Source of the DNA: Apus apus
Taxonomy: Eukaryota > Chordata > Aves > Apodiformes > Apodidae
Length of the DNA: 64,000 bases
Direction: 5' to 3'
Assembly (NCBI RefSeq): GCF_020740795.1
Contig: NC_067291.1
Span: forward strand, 11,846,780-11,910,779
In this document: positions 54,001-64,000 of the stretch, piece after piece
How positions within the stretch are numbered: the first letter of the stretch is position 1
Layout: the number at the start of each line of letters is the position of its first letter
Notes under the pieces: model-generated
What the model was told of the DNA's origin: nothing
Database searches by the model: none
The model's input: only the letters and a program-made list of their open reading frames with translations
Translations under genes and position numbers: made by a program

Positions 54001-57000
54001 TTTCTTTGAAAACACAGAGTGCTGAGGCAAGTAAAGAGTACTTGCCATTATTTAGTGTTTAACCTCTACAATAGGAGGTTTGGATTTTTTCCAAAGCATG
54101 GGGATACTACGAGCTGTGTCAATATAATTGAACAGCTCCAAGTACTGGTAAGCTTTTGTATTTTGACTTTTACCCTCATTGATGTATTTTGTGGTGGAGC
54201 CTGAGAAAATTGTCTTTTTAGGTATGTATTTTCCATTTTAATTTGCAGATGATTTTTCCACTCTGAGTGGCTCTGATGTCCTTGCCCTTGCACAGCCATG
54301 TCTTGGGACAATCTTGGTGCAGGAGGAGAGACCTGAAGAGGCTGCCAGTCTAAAACCTAGTTGGTTTCAGCATCCTCTGCAGCTGTTTCAGGGGCCAAAT
54401 GCTGTGTTTATTTTGTCTTTTGTTTATATCTGTGTTTGAAAATGTGCATCTTAGTTTAGTTTCTCAGTGTGGGGCAGTTCTTCTGAGCACTCAGACCTTT
54501 GCTAGATCTCTCAAAGTCAGTCACAGGGGTGTCTGTAAGTTGCCCATTCATTTTGGATGCTCACCTAGTCTATAAAGCAGAGTATTTATTGTTTTTTTAA
54601 GAATATTTGTCAATCACAGGGGCAAACTTTGTGCGGATGGCTTTGCCAGTGTGTACTTCTTTAATGCCATAAAGATGTGCAAAGATACAAAACATGAAGT
54701 AAGCGGTGTTGTACCTTACATTTCTTGGTAGGCTGCAATATATGAAATAGTAGTAACTTTCTTTTTAAGTGTGGGAGTTGGCAATCTGTATGAAATACAG
54801 CAATCAGGGAAGAGGAAAAACAGGTAACATACATAGCATTGTAGCAGAATGTAGAAGCACAAAGCGGAGAATTACAGACACTTGAAGTTAAACTACCTTT
54901 TGATCTAGAAGACAGGCTGCCATCTTGGATCTCTGATCTGATGGAGCAGCCTGGAAAAGGACAAAGCAGAAAATCTCTCTCCCCTCAGGAGGCTGAACAC
55001 TGCAAGGAAATTCTGCTGTAGCCAGAAGACATCTTGCCAGCCACCTTATTCTTCCCGTTGTTCGTGACAGACTTTAATAAGATTCTTCAGAAAGCTGTTA
55101 GTATTGTCACATTGCATTAAATCCTCTATGCATAATAATAATTTAGCATCAAACAAAACAACTACCTGGCTGTGGGGCAATAATTTGAAGTTTAATGATT
55201 TATTAGGAGAAGCACAACTATTATACATTAACCATACTTGAACATAGTATTTTGTACTAAATACTAAGTGTTTAAAGATCTCTCTTAATGTGTTTGTGCA
55301 GTTTGGCCCAGTTATATGTTTCTGTGGGAAATGTAGTCATATAGTTATATTATTTCCTGGCTTTCTATGTCTTAAATTTTGGATGAATCTGTTAGTTTTC
55401 CCAGTTGATTGCTTTTTTCCTTTTTAGAGAGAGGGGAAATACATGTAATGTATTTTCATAGCTCTGGCTTTTTTGTCTTAAAAGATTTTTCCTAAAATCT
55501 AGGTTTTGCCTCCATGGGTTTGACGTTGTACATATTTATGACAAATGCAGACATTTCCATCCCATTAAAGTTTCAACAGATAATTTCAGCAGATACTCCT
55601 TCAGGACAAAATGAATGCTGTTCCTGGGTGAAGAGTCATTAAATGCTCTTACGTCTCCAATAGAATATGATACCTTTTCTTCAGTCATTAAAAAGTATTT
55701 AATGATTTCTCAGCCAGTTATGAACAGGAGTTTTACTGACCAGTTAAAGACTTCCTCAGCTATTTCAACAGTAGCTGAATAAAACCAAACAACTGTGGTG
55801 TTTCAATCCAGTTAAGGACTGTTGCAACAGAAAGCCAAACAAGTGAATCAGAAGGTCAGAGCCTCTGTGCAAGTATTGGCTGGCAAGAATCCTACTGACT
55901 TCTATTATACCCAGTGGATATATTAAAAATAGGGTAATTGTTTTGAGAGTTTTATCAGCTCTCTGTTGCTCTGGGATATTTTTGGCAGTTTCTGATGTTC
56001 AGTAACCTTCCTTAGTGAAATATGAAAAAGTCTTGCAATTAGTGAATATGATTTACCAGACATCATTAAAAAGACAACAATTTTTGAAGCTCATTTTTAT
56101 AATCCATATGAGAATGGAGAAGCATACAATTCCTGTGCAATAAGAGAGATAAATCTCAACATACTTAAAATAAAAGTAATGAAAAATTACATGAAAGCTT
56201 TAGGCTTTTCTAGCTTAGGTTTAGTGAGCTGAAGCTTTTAGTTTAAACTCTAGACAGTTTGTATGCTGTGTTCATGCTTCATTACAACAGAACAAATCAC
56301 AAGGAAGTTGCATTATCTCAAATAAATCAGAGTAACAAAGAACTAGTGTAAGAAGAAAAAAAATCAATATTAGGTTTATGGAAAAATTGTTTTCTTGGAG
56401 TATTTCTTCGTATATAAATCCCTTAGCAGATACAGTTTTACTCTTTTAAAACTGTATAACAAAATTGCAGTTTGCATTTTGAACAGTAGCTGAATATACA
56501 TCATTTAAATAGAAATGGCAATATCTGAAGGGGTTTCTTTCAAAACTAATTTGGTTTCTTCCAGTTTTATTTTCCCAGAAGATTCCACATATACCCACCA
56601 GAGACTTCTAGACTGTCTGTAATACAACATCATATTTAATTTTTCAATATTAAAAAGAACAGTAGGATCTAGGAAGAATTTACAAGCAAGGAGTGTGCAA
56701 ACTGCAGGATTTCCTCAGGCAAAAAAAAGTCTTCTATTATGTAGAACGTGCAAGTTTTACAGTAAAAGGTAGTTTGCTATAGTATATAACTGCAAATGAG
56801 AGGTGATAATACAGTGGGTGATTTGAAAGTGCTTTCTAGTTTGTATTTAGTTGGTCTTTTGTTTTCCCCCTGAAAATTCTAATACATCAAGTGGGATGGA
56901 GGGAGTTGCACTGGCACCTGAGAAGAAAACTTCTAATTTCTCAGTAATTCTCTGGCTGTAAACTTTGATCCAGAGGAAATCTAATTAGTTCCACCAGAAA

Positions 57001-57950
57001 CAGGACTAATCAATGGCTTTACCTACCAACCTGGCAGTGTAATAGTAAGGTAGTGGTGACCCGAGTGGTAGGAACTGCATTTTTTCAGAGCCCCAAATTC
57101 TGGCTCTGGACCTGTCTAGTGAAAAGGTGCTGACTCCATGGCAACCAGATTCCAAGTTTGCAGATGGAGGATTCTTCCTGTACAAGCAATTCCAAGCTTC
57201 CTTGGGAGTATGTGCTGTATGTGATGGTAGGAGTTTTGCCTTTGATGAGCTGGCTCATAAAAACTCACAGATATTGCCACATAATTGCATATCCCCACAG
57301 TTGGGCATGCTTCTATTCGAGTTCAAAGCACTTTGCAGCTTGATATAATGCATGTAAATGATGCCCAGCAAATAGTAGGAGAACAAAAACTGAGCAGCTG
57401 TCTCCTTTGTGCATTCATTTTCAATAATTAATTGTGTATCCTGTGACTTTTAATTGGGAGAGCGGTGATGCTAGTTTTACCACTCCTAAACTCACTATGA
57501 TCAGAACAAAAGCTTTTATGTTCCTAAACGTGAGAACAGTAAAGCTGATCCCAATTGTGCCAATATGAAATAATCTCTAGTGGTGTAAAATGTAATGATA
57601 ACTATTAGAACTTTTTACCAATTCTTTTATGGTCAGGAGCACAGACAGCCTGTAGGCTTTAAGGAATCATTCTTTACTGTGTCTCTCTGAGCACTCAGGT
57701 AGTCTTTGCAAAGGAAATTAGAGTTCAGAGCAGATGAAATTGAAAAAGCGTCTTCTTGGGATAGAAATTACAGTTTCATTAATGCTTGCAAAGACACAGG
57801 AAAGTGTGTCAACAGCTTTTTCTTCTGGGCAGTGCTGTTGCTCCTAGGATTGGGTGTGTTAGGTTGTGTTCAATGTCTGTATGAAACCATGTCTGCAGGT
57901 TCTGTGGTTAGCTCTGTGTACTTGCAGTCACATATCATTGTAAATACAGT
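48055..57950 (+). other. SH3GL3: SH3GL3 intron 1, middle part
   Basis: This is non-coding intronic sequence between two CR1 fragments. It is AT-rich with homopolymer runs, for example 15 T at 51,755-51,769. The longest open frames (around 100 codons, for example at 53,111-53,437 on the minus strand) look like chance: low complexity, no known motif, no conserved neighbours. I see no other feature. Confidence 0.7.
51755..51769. repeat. Poly-T tract (15 T)
   Basis: This is a homopolymer in intron 1. Confidence 0.9.
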
Positions 57951-57954
57951 TTGG

Positions 57955-58290
57955 GGTAGCTCCAAAGGGCCCTCTAGAGCACATCTACTCCAGCTTCCTG
58001 CTATAGAAGCAGGTGCTGTTAGAACAGGATGCTCAGGGCCTTCCTTGTCCAGGCAAGGCTGGAATGTCATCAAGTACTGGAGCTCTACATCTTGCCTGGG
58101 CAACCCAGTGTTTGACCACCCTCTTGGTGCTTTTCTTTTTTTTTCTTCTTTTTTAATTTCTTTTCTTTTTTAACAGGCCTGAATTTCTTGTTTTCCAACT
58201 TGTGACCATTCCTTCTTGTCCTTCTGCAACATGCAAGCTGCATCTTTTCATATGCTCCCACTAGCATCTAAGTTTTCCTTACTCCCTGCA
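57955..58290 (-). mobile_element. Diverged CR1 LINE fragment, minus strand
   Basis: The order of degraded CR1 landmarks is kept: GGGCCCTCTAGAGCACATCT near the left, then TCAGGGCCTTCCTTGTCCAG, TTGCCTGGGCAACCCAGTGT, and TTCCAACTTGTGACCATTCC further right. These correspond to the reverse complement of the CR1 3' UTR and ORF2 C-terminal region. A pyrimidine-rich stretch at about 58,130-58,175 interrupts it. It is much more diverged than the other two copies, so older. Its boundaries are uncertain, and the terminal 8-mer repeats are not recognisable. Confidence 0.75.
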
Positions 58291-58294
58291 GCTT

Positions 58295-60748
58295 CAGCAA
58301 GTCCAGAGATCCCGTTGCAAGGAGTGATTCAATGTTACAGAAAAAATTCTCTGTGAATGGCATCAAGTTTTATCCATTGAAAGCACAGTGAAGAGTTTTG
58401 CAACATTTCAGAAGAGATACCAAAACTCAAGATGGGTGGCAGCATTTGAGCAGATGTGCAAAGAGGGTGAGGAGGCTGCAGCCTGGTGCTGAGCATGTGT
58501 CTGGCAGCGCTGGGAGTGCAGCCTCACCGGGCAAGTGCAGGTGCCTGGATCAGCAGCTGCAATCCTGGCAAAACCAGCAGCAACACAGTAAGTCTCAGGT
58601 TCAGGCTGTGATTCAAGGGAGATATGTGTGACCATGTATGGCCATCAGTGAGCCAGGGAGAGCTAAGGGATGCCAGTGGATGAATTGCTGAAAACATACC
58701 AGCTTCCAGTGTATCTGATGAGAAATTGCATTTTTCAGGCTATTTTTGTCAGCCTTCCAGTGAGCCAGTGGAGTGTGTTTTTTCTCTCTGTTGTTATTGT
58801 TAGTGTGTGAACTTTCTATCCATCCACTCATGGTTCTTGTTAAAATATTCAGATCTGTTCTCTGCAAGTGCAGGACATTTTGTTATTTTAGTCATTTGGT
58901 GCAGTTATTTATTACTAATTATGCTTTCAAGTTGAGCAATCATGTTACTTCATTGCATTTATCCTTCACCAACATGTACGTGGATTATTTGTGATGAGAC
59001 AGCTATGGGTTGCTACTGAATGTGGATTTTGCAGCTTCAGCCTGAGAAGGATAATTCCCCCACTGCACTCAGCCTTTGAAAAGGGACCACGGATCTGTTC
59101 ATTGCCTGCTGGAGAAAGAGAACATGTTTGAAGCTGTGGAAAATGGCCTTGATTATTTTAGGAACTAACATTGTGTGGAAAGGAGACAGAAAATACCAGT
59201 GTAGGGAAGGTGCACAATTCCTGATTTTCATGCACCTTTCTCCATCTGTGCTCAAGGACATCTGTGCAGAGACTGGGGCAGTGTCCTCCTCTATGTGTGG
59301 CCTCAGGTTGCTTCTCTCTGTGATTTCTTGCAGCAGCAGGATGATGACCCACAGGAGCTCAGTGGTACTCGGGCTTCTCCATCTCTGTTTTATCTGCTCT
59401 TGTGCTTCTGAAAGAAAGATAACCGTGACAAGTTTGTGGGCTGCTTGTCCTATTAAGCAGAAAGATTGCAAATCCTATGGTAAAGCCCATAGAAATAATT
59501 AGCAGTATGGCTCTCTTTGAACTCACATTTTCCCTTAAGCAGGTCTGTTCTTTTTGGCTGTGTGGTGGCTGTGACACTGATGCAAGGTCAGCCAGCAGGG
59601 AGCTCCCAGCTCTGCTCCATCGGCTTCTCACTGCTTTTGGGCAGGCCAGTGTGCTCTCCCACACTTGGGGGTGCAGGCTGGGACCAAGAGGAGGGAATCA
59701 CTGCACTAGCAAGGGCCCTGACCCATTTGCAGCTCAAGCAAGTCTCCAAGGCCCTTTTAATTCGGTGAGATGAATCCCTTATATAAGGTGCTAAGGACAA
59801 ACAAAATGCCTTAATGGGGGCAAGTTTGGGGAGCACCTGCAGTTAGTGAGCTGGGCCTGGATTTTATATTATGCTGTTACAGAGAACAGAGAAATGCATA
59901 GTATTTTTTGCAGGAATTATCCCAGGAATTTGTTTAATATTTGTCAAATATACATGAAACCATTTCTGTCTTTGTGGAGTGATGCTTTCAAACAAAGGCT
60001 GTTTCCCACTGGGCAGGGATCTCTTTTTGTGCTGTTGCAGTGCAGGTACTGCAAGAAGCAGATAACTGAGTTCTGCTCAAGTGCTTATTCCTAGTTATGA
60101 CTTTAGTGAGGACCAAACTCGAGTCTGACAGCCCGGAGTTTTTACACAAAAGTTGGCTGATGTTTCTGCCATCTTAAGAAGGTTTACTGCAATCCTTGAT
60201 TTGAACTGGTGCTTTGAATCTTTGAAGAACGTGTGGCATTTTTGTTTTCAGCATCATAAGATGCTCAGTTACACAGGTGGGTCACAGTGCAGCCGTTTTC
60301 ATTCCTCTGTTCCTTCCACAGAAGTGCACACAATTCCCAGCAGCAGGAATGGGAGTCGTATCCCTGAACCTAATGGCAAACACCACAGGAAGGTACTCAC
60401 AAGTACAGATCTGGAGAGACGTACTTAAAAGGGTTACTCTGGATTGATCTGCAGTCAGACTCTGGTCCCCATGCCTGAAGTCTGCAGCGTAGCTTCTGTC
60501 TTTAGGGTGCAAATTGTTGAAGCATGAGAAATAATTTTTTGTTTGCTCGTTGTAAATTCCTATCAGGTATCTTTGTCTCTGGAAAAAAGTGCTTCACTTC
60601 TGAGACTCAGGTTAATTGTCTCTTTCACAGTTGCTTCAAAAGGTTGCTGCATATTTCCTAACCTGAAATGAATACCTGTGGCTTTAGAGATACTTACTCT
60701 GTAGTCAACTAATAATGCCATTTTTTGTTTAATTTTATATTTTGACAG
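58295..60748 (+). other. SH3GL3: SH3GL3 intron 1, 3' part
   Basis: This is intronic sequence ending at the TTTGACAG acceptor of exon 2. The 59,000-59,800 part is less AT-rich and open in several frames on both strands (up to 144 codons on the minus strand), but none gives a recognisable protein. An acceptor-like and a donor-like site flank 60,322-60,392; its 71-nt length would shift the SH3GL3 frame, so it is not called an exon. Confidence 0.7.
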
Positions 60749-60817
60749 TTGTTCAGTGAAAAAATAAGTGGAGCAGAAGGAACAAAGTTGGATGAAGAAT
60801 TTCAAGAGATGGAAAGG
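60749..60817 (+). CDS. SH3GL3: SH3GL3 coding exon 2
   Basis: This 69-nt exon encodes 23 residues, 16-38, beginning LFSEKISGAEG and ending EEFQEMER. It follows a pyrimidine-rich stretch ending TTTGACAG and is followed by GTAAGG; both flanking introns are phase 0. It covers the end of helix H0 and the start of BAR helix 1. The SGAEGTKLDEEF segment is the conserved endophilin-A motif with acidic residues that lead into the dimerising helix. LFSEKISGAEG matches A3, whereas A1 and A2 carry VSEKVGGAEG-like sequence. No stop or frameshift is seen. The long distance from exon 1 (about 34 kb) is plausible because first introns of endophilin genes are long. Confidence 0.96.
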
Positions 60818-62081
60818 GTAAGGAAAGTATCATGTTTTTCAATATTAAGCTATTGCAGAATAAAAAATGTTTCGTAGTTCAAGTGATAGAATCATATTGT
60901 AGTTTTATCTGGGGGGACACACCCCACCATGTGCTTCCCAACAGAAATGTGTAAGAATAAGTGTCCTTGAGCCTTGTCAGCTCAGCCAAGGGAGAGTGAC
61001 ATCCACAACATCTGAACAGAGGGAAAAGGTTCCACTGACACCTCTTGACAGTGAAGGGAAACTCCTCCAAGAATGGTGCAGAGCATCAGGAGGGGCCTTT
61101 CTCCTCTGCCTGTTGGGGAGGTGGGAGACAAAAGTCTTCAGTGTTTTTCAGTCTTTGTAAATATCACAAAGCATTCCCATCTGATATTATTCATTATAAA
61201 AACCTAGCTACTAGGGTTAAAATTTCTCTTGATACAAAATTGTATTTCATAGTTTGAATCCATGTTCGGAAATTTTTATGAACTGTTGTGGAAACTGAGA
61301 TGTTTGCTATCTACTGAAGAGTTTTATTGCAAAATAAACAATGTTACTGCCAGTTTTTTCATTTTCAGATTTGATGTACTTTTTTATTGCTCTTGTCTTT
61401 CTGTGTATTTTAAAATTTTAATAGTAGACCTAGGTCACAGCTTTTATTGTTGGCAGATTGAGGAAAAAGAGTTGCATGACTTGTTTCTTGGTTTGTTTTT
61501 TTTCAACATGCACTTTGGAATTTCTGATTCTAAGCAGGCTCTTAGATTTCAGTTTCTTTGATGACAGAATAATTATTTCCTTTCTCTGCATTAAAAGGGA
61601 AAAAATAATTTGCAGGCCCTAAGGGAGGAAAGGGAAATAAACCAGAAATTTAATTTTTATAGCTTTTTAGAAACTATTAAATAGGAAGACAGTGCAAACT
61701 GCTGCTTTAAATGGCCATGACACCAAGATTGTGAGGGGTATGTTCTGTCTTTTTCACCTGTGGACAAAAGCAGTCTTGGTAACAATTGTTGGGCTGGCAG
61801 GAAAATTGTACTCTAGAATGTGTAAGCAGTAGTCAAGACTGATGGGCTGGAAAGCCCACATTTTCATATAAACCCATAAACCTTCTCTCCTTCCCAGTCT
61901 TACCTGACTTGTTTTTATATATGTCATAGCTATGACATGGATTTTTATTTCAACCTACAGAATTTGCTCTAAATAAAAGTTAATAATCAGCTAGAATAGT
62001 GTATTATGTCTAATAAAATGATAAACTTTCTAGTAATCTTAGTTGGGTTTTTTTGCCAACTGTATTACCTTTCTTTTTCAG
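60818..62081 (+). other. SH3GL3: SH3GL3 intron 2
   Basis: This is a phase-0 intron of 1,264 bp with GTAAGG at the 5' end and TTCTTTTTCAG at the 3' end. I see no repeat element or other gene in it. Confidence 0.92.
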
Positions 62082-62154
62082 AAAATTGATGTTACCAATA
62101 AAGCTGTAGCGGAGCTTCTGTCCAAATCCACAGAGTATCTTCAGCCAAATCCAG
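62082..62154 (+). CDS. SH3GL3: SH3GL3 coding exon 3
   Basis: This 73-nt exon encodes residues 39-62 plus the first base of codon 63, so the following intron is phase 1. It follows a TTCTTTTTCAG acceptor and ends at GTAGGA. The translation begins KIDVTNKAVAELLSKSTEYL and continues QPNP, the conserved part of BAR helix 1 up to the kink before the helix-1 insert. In endophilins this helix packs in the BAR dimer, and its concave surface contacts anionic membrane. Codon 63 joins G from this exon with CA from exon 4 to make Ala, giving the PNPAYRAKL junction expected for A3. That confirms the phase assignment of both exons. Confidence 0.96.
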
Positions 62155-63647
62155 GTAGGAAAGGAACAATAGGTGTTGGATTTTGCTGAACACTGTCTTC
62201 TTACTTGGAAATTCATCCTAAGTAATTAAAAGCTAATTAGGTCACAATCGTCAGGCTTCTGGGTGTCCTTGAGAACTTTCCCTGTGTGTTCAGTGCAGAA
62301 CTATCAGGTTTATATTCAGTCTGGTCTGGGATGTGTTCAACTTGCAGCTCACCATGCATCTGGTTTTCTGGGGATGTGTGGGCTGTGCATGTGTGACATA
62401 TCCTGGACAGCTTAGGGTTGGGGTGCAGCACCTGTGTTGGTGTTTGTGCTGGATTTCCCACAGTGGGATTCAGATCCCTCACCTGAAGAGAATGCCAACC
62501 TATTATGTTTTTTCCAGCAGAGATCTAAAAAGCCATTGAGTGTAACTAATGGGCTGGTGCCATCAGTGGTGCTGGTGGTTAGGTAGCCATGGAAGGAGGG
62601 CTCTTACTGCCTGACCTGGTGTTTGAATGAGGTTTTGCATTTTTTGGACACTGCTCAGTCTTCGTGGATTTTGGATCATCAGTGAATAGAGGTTTTTCAA
62701 ATACTTTTTAAGAAACAAGAAAGGAGACGTTTACATATGCAGTTGCTCACAAAGTTTATCTGTTATGACCTTGACTTACTGTCCAAACCAGCTGTAGGAA
62801 GAACCTTCACTTGTTGAGAACTGTTTGACCGAAACCCTGTGTAGTCAGCTACCCCACTGCCTGCAGAGATAGCATCTCTTGTGGGTGCCTTGTGAGATGC
62901 ACATCCCTGAGGAGGTCCAGCTGGTGTGTACATGATGAAGCTGGTCACTATTGTCCACATTTCTCAGGAATGCCCTGCCCATGGCTGCTGCTGTGTTGAA
63001 GAAGCTTTTGAGTGGTAATAATAAGGAGCAAAATGGAAAAACTCTCAAAGAATCAACTCATGCTTTTGTCATGATACATGCAAGATAGCAATAAATTAAT
63101 GTGTATTTACCAGGCCATTTTGCAGAATAAATTCCTACTGTCTTGATTATTGGAACAGGGGGAAAAAAAGGAAAAAAAAAAAAAGGAAAAAAGAAAAACG
63201 GAAGAGGGGAGAAGTTCTGCAAAGTTCTCGCAAGCAAGAGAGGGGAGAGAGAGAGAGCATGACATTGGCTTGGGCTGTGCTTGTATCTGTTCTGCATTTG
63301 CCTTCTGCAGGACTTCTGAGCAAGGAGTTCACAAGCAGGAGTATTTAAGGGAATGTGAGTATTGGTGCATATCCACAGGAAGGTGACAACCACTCCTGCT
63401 GTATATCTGCCTGGAGAAGTTATGCACGTTCAGTTGGGAATAAAGAGCAGTTTCATGTGACTCATATTGTTGAATGGAATCTTATTTCAACTTTTGACTG
63501 TGAAGTGCTGGCAACAGAAAACTTAGGAATCTACAGACCAGCTTAGTGACTTGCTTCGTGATGTTGCTTGTGAAATGATTCATTGCTTTAAATATATTAG
63601 TTTAAAAAGTGATAATAACTTTTGATCTTTTTTTATGTTCTTCTTAG
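62155..63647 (+). other. SH3GL3: SH3GL3 intron 3
   Basis: This is a phase-1 intron of 1,493 bp, GTAGGA to TTCTTAG. It includes a purine-rich low-complexity stretch at about 63,160-63,260 and nothing else I can identify. Confidence 0.92.
63158..63262. repeat. Purine-rich low-complexity tract
   Basis: GGAAAAA-type units pass into a GA-rich stretch ending in GAGAGAGAGAGAG. The purines are mostly on the plus strand, in intron 3, about 390 bp before exon 4. Such tracts can form triplex DNA and vary in length. Confidence 0.85.
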
Positions 63648-63791
63648 CATACAGAGCCAAGCTGGGAATGCTGAACACTATGTCAAAGATCAGAGGACAA
63701 GTTAAAACCACAGGCTATCCCCAGACAGAGGGACTCCTGGGAGACTGCATGATACGGTATGGCAGAGAGCTTGGCGATGATTCTATGTTTG
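63648..63791 (+). CDS. SH3GL3: SH3GL3 coding exon 4 (last exon in window)
   Basis: This 144-nt exon completes codon 63 and encodes through residue 110, plus one base of codon 111. It follows TTCTTAG and ends at a strong donor, GTGAGT. It contains the endophilin-specific helix-1 insert (about residues 60-88), a second amphipathic element that projects from the centre of the BAR dimer and helps insertion into the membrane. The stretch [19 protein letters not shown] assigns the gene to A3. A1 has EKGPGYPQAEALLAEAM in the equivalent position and A2 has VKNPGYPQSEGLLGECM. The reading frame continues past the donor to a stop at about 63,860, but that is intronic read-through. The remaining BAR helices, linker and C-terminal SH3 domain lie beyond the window, so the gene is partial here through window truncation, not damage. 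Confidence 0.96.
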
Positions 63792-64000
63792 GTGAGTTTG
63801 TGTATCTCCTCTGGGAATATTTCAGCATAAAGTTCCTTGCAGAATATTACTCGGTGACATAACCCATGTAAATAGCTACTGCAGGTAAGAGGGCAAGTTA
63901 AGTACAGTGATCAGGAGGTGACTAATACCATTAACAAAAAATACTTCTGCATATTTGTCCACCCCTATTGCAAGTGGATTTGGTAGCTCTAATGCTGATG
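63792..64000 (+). other. SH3GL3: SH3GL3 intron 4, 5' end only
   Basis: This starts with GTGAGT in phase 1 and runs off the window. The next expected exon (continuing BAR helix 2) is not present in these 209 bases. Confidence 0.9.

Noticed and set aside
59037..59471. 144-codon minus-strand open frame, overlapped by a 124-codon plus-strand frame at 59,128-59,502
   Set aside because: Neither translation has a recognisable domain, and both strands being open at once points to chance in less AT-rich sequence. No CpG island or repeat signature marks a gene here.
60322..60392. Possible 71-nt extra exon with acceptor-like CTTCCACAG and donor-like AAG/GTACTC
   Set aside because: Inclusion between exons 1 and 2, joined in phase 0, would shift the reading frame. 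It has no endophilin similarity and the donor is weak. RNA-seq junctions would be needed to revive it.
63792..63862. Read-through of exon 4 into an extended C-terminus
   Set aside because: A strong GTGAGT donor lies exactly where the family sequence predicts the exon end, and residues after it do not match endophilins.

Overview
The window is vertebrate nuclear DNA and almost certainly avian. The dominant recognisable repeats are CR1 LINE fragments. The best preserved, at about 22,790-23,217, is 5'-truncated and ends in two tandem copies of the 8-bp CR1 terminal repeat (ATTCTGTG). Repeat density is low, there is one compact CpG island, and four spliced exons encode the N-terminus of an endophilin-A protein that matches endophilin-A3 (SH3GL3) better than A1 or A2. 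I cannot name the species. By known synteny this would be the bird counterpart of the human chromosome 15 SH3GL3 region; that placement is inference.

Layout: 1-26,200 is upstream intergenic sequence with no gene I can support. It holds scattered simple repeats, a CTCF-like motif at 20,182, a small CpG-rich patch at about 21,740-22,045 with a ZNF143-like site, and the CR1 copy. At about 26,230-26,830 lies a TATA-less CpG-island promoter with two CCAAT boxes. It contains coding exon 1 (26,641-26,685). Intron 1 is about 34 kb (26,686-60,748) and contains two minus-strand CR1 fragments, homopolymer tracts and a 35-bp tandem duplication. Coding exons 2 (60,749-60,817), 3 (62,082-62,154) and 4 (63,648-63,791) follow, all with GT-AG junctions and in mutually compatible phases. 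The gene continues beyond the right edge; the rest of the BAR domain and the SH3 domain are not here.

The four exons give about 110 residues: the N-terminal amphipathic helix, the start of BAR helix 1 and the helix-1 insert. These are the parts of endophilin that insert into and bend membranes during endocytosis. Most other open reading frames in the window are short, lack splice or homology support, often start at non-ATG codons, and are consistent with chance.

I found no previously undescribed system. The observations most worth checking are a duplicated octamer-like/CCAAT module in the promoter with identical internal spacing, an overlapping upstream ORF that crosses the exon 1-exon 2 junction, the distal CpG patch, and the CTCF-like site.
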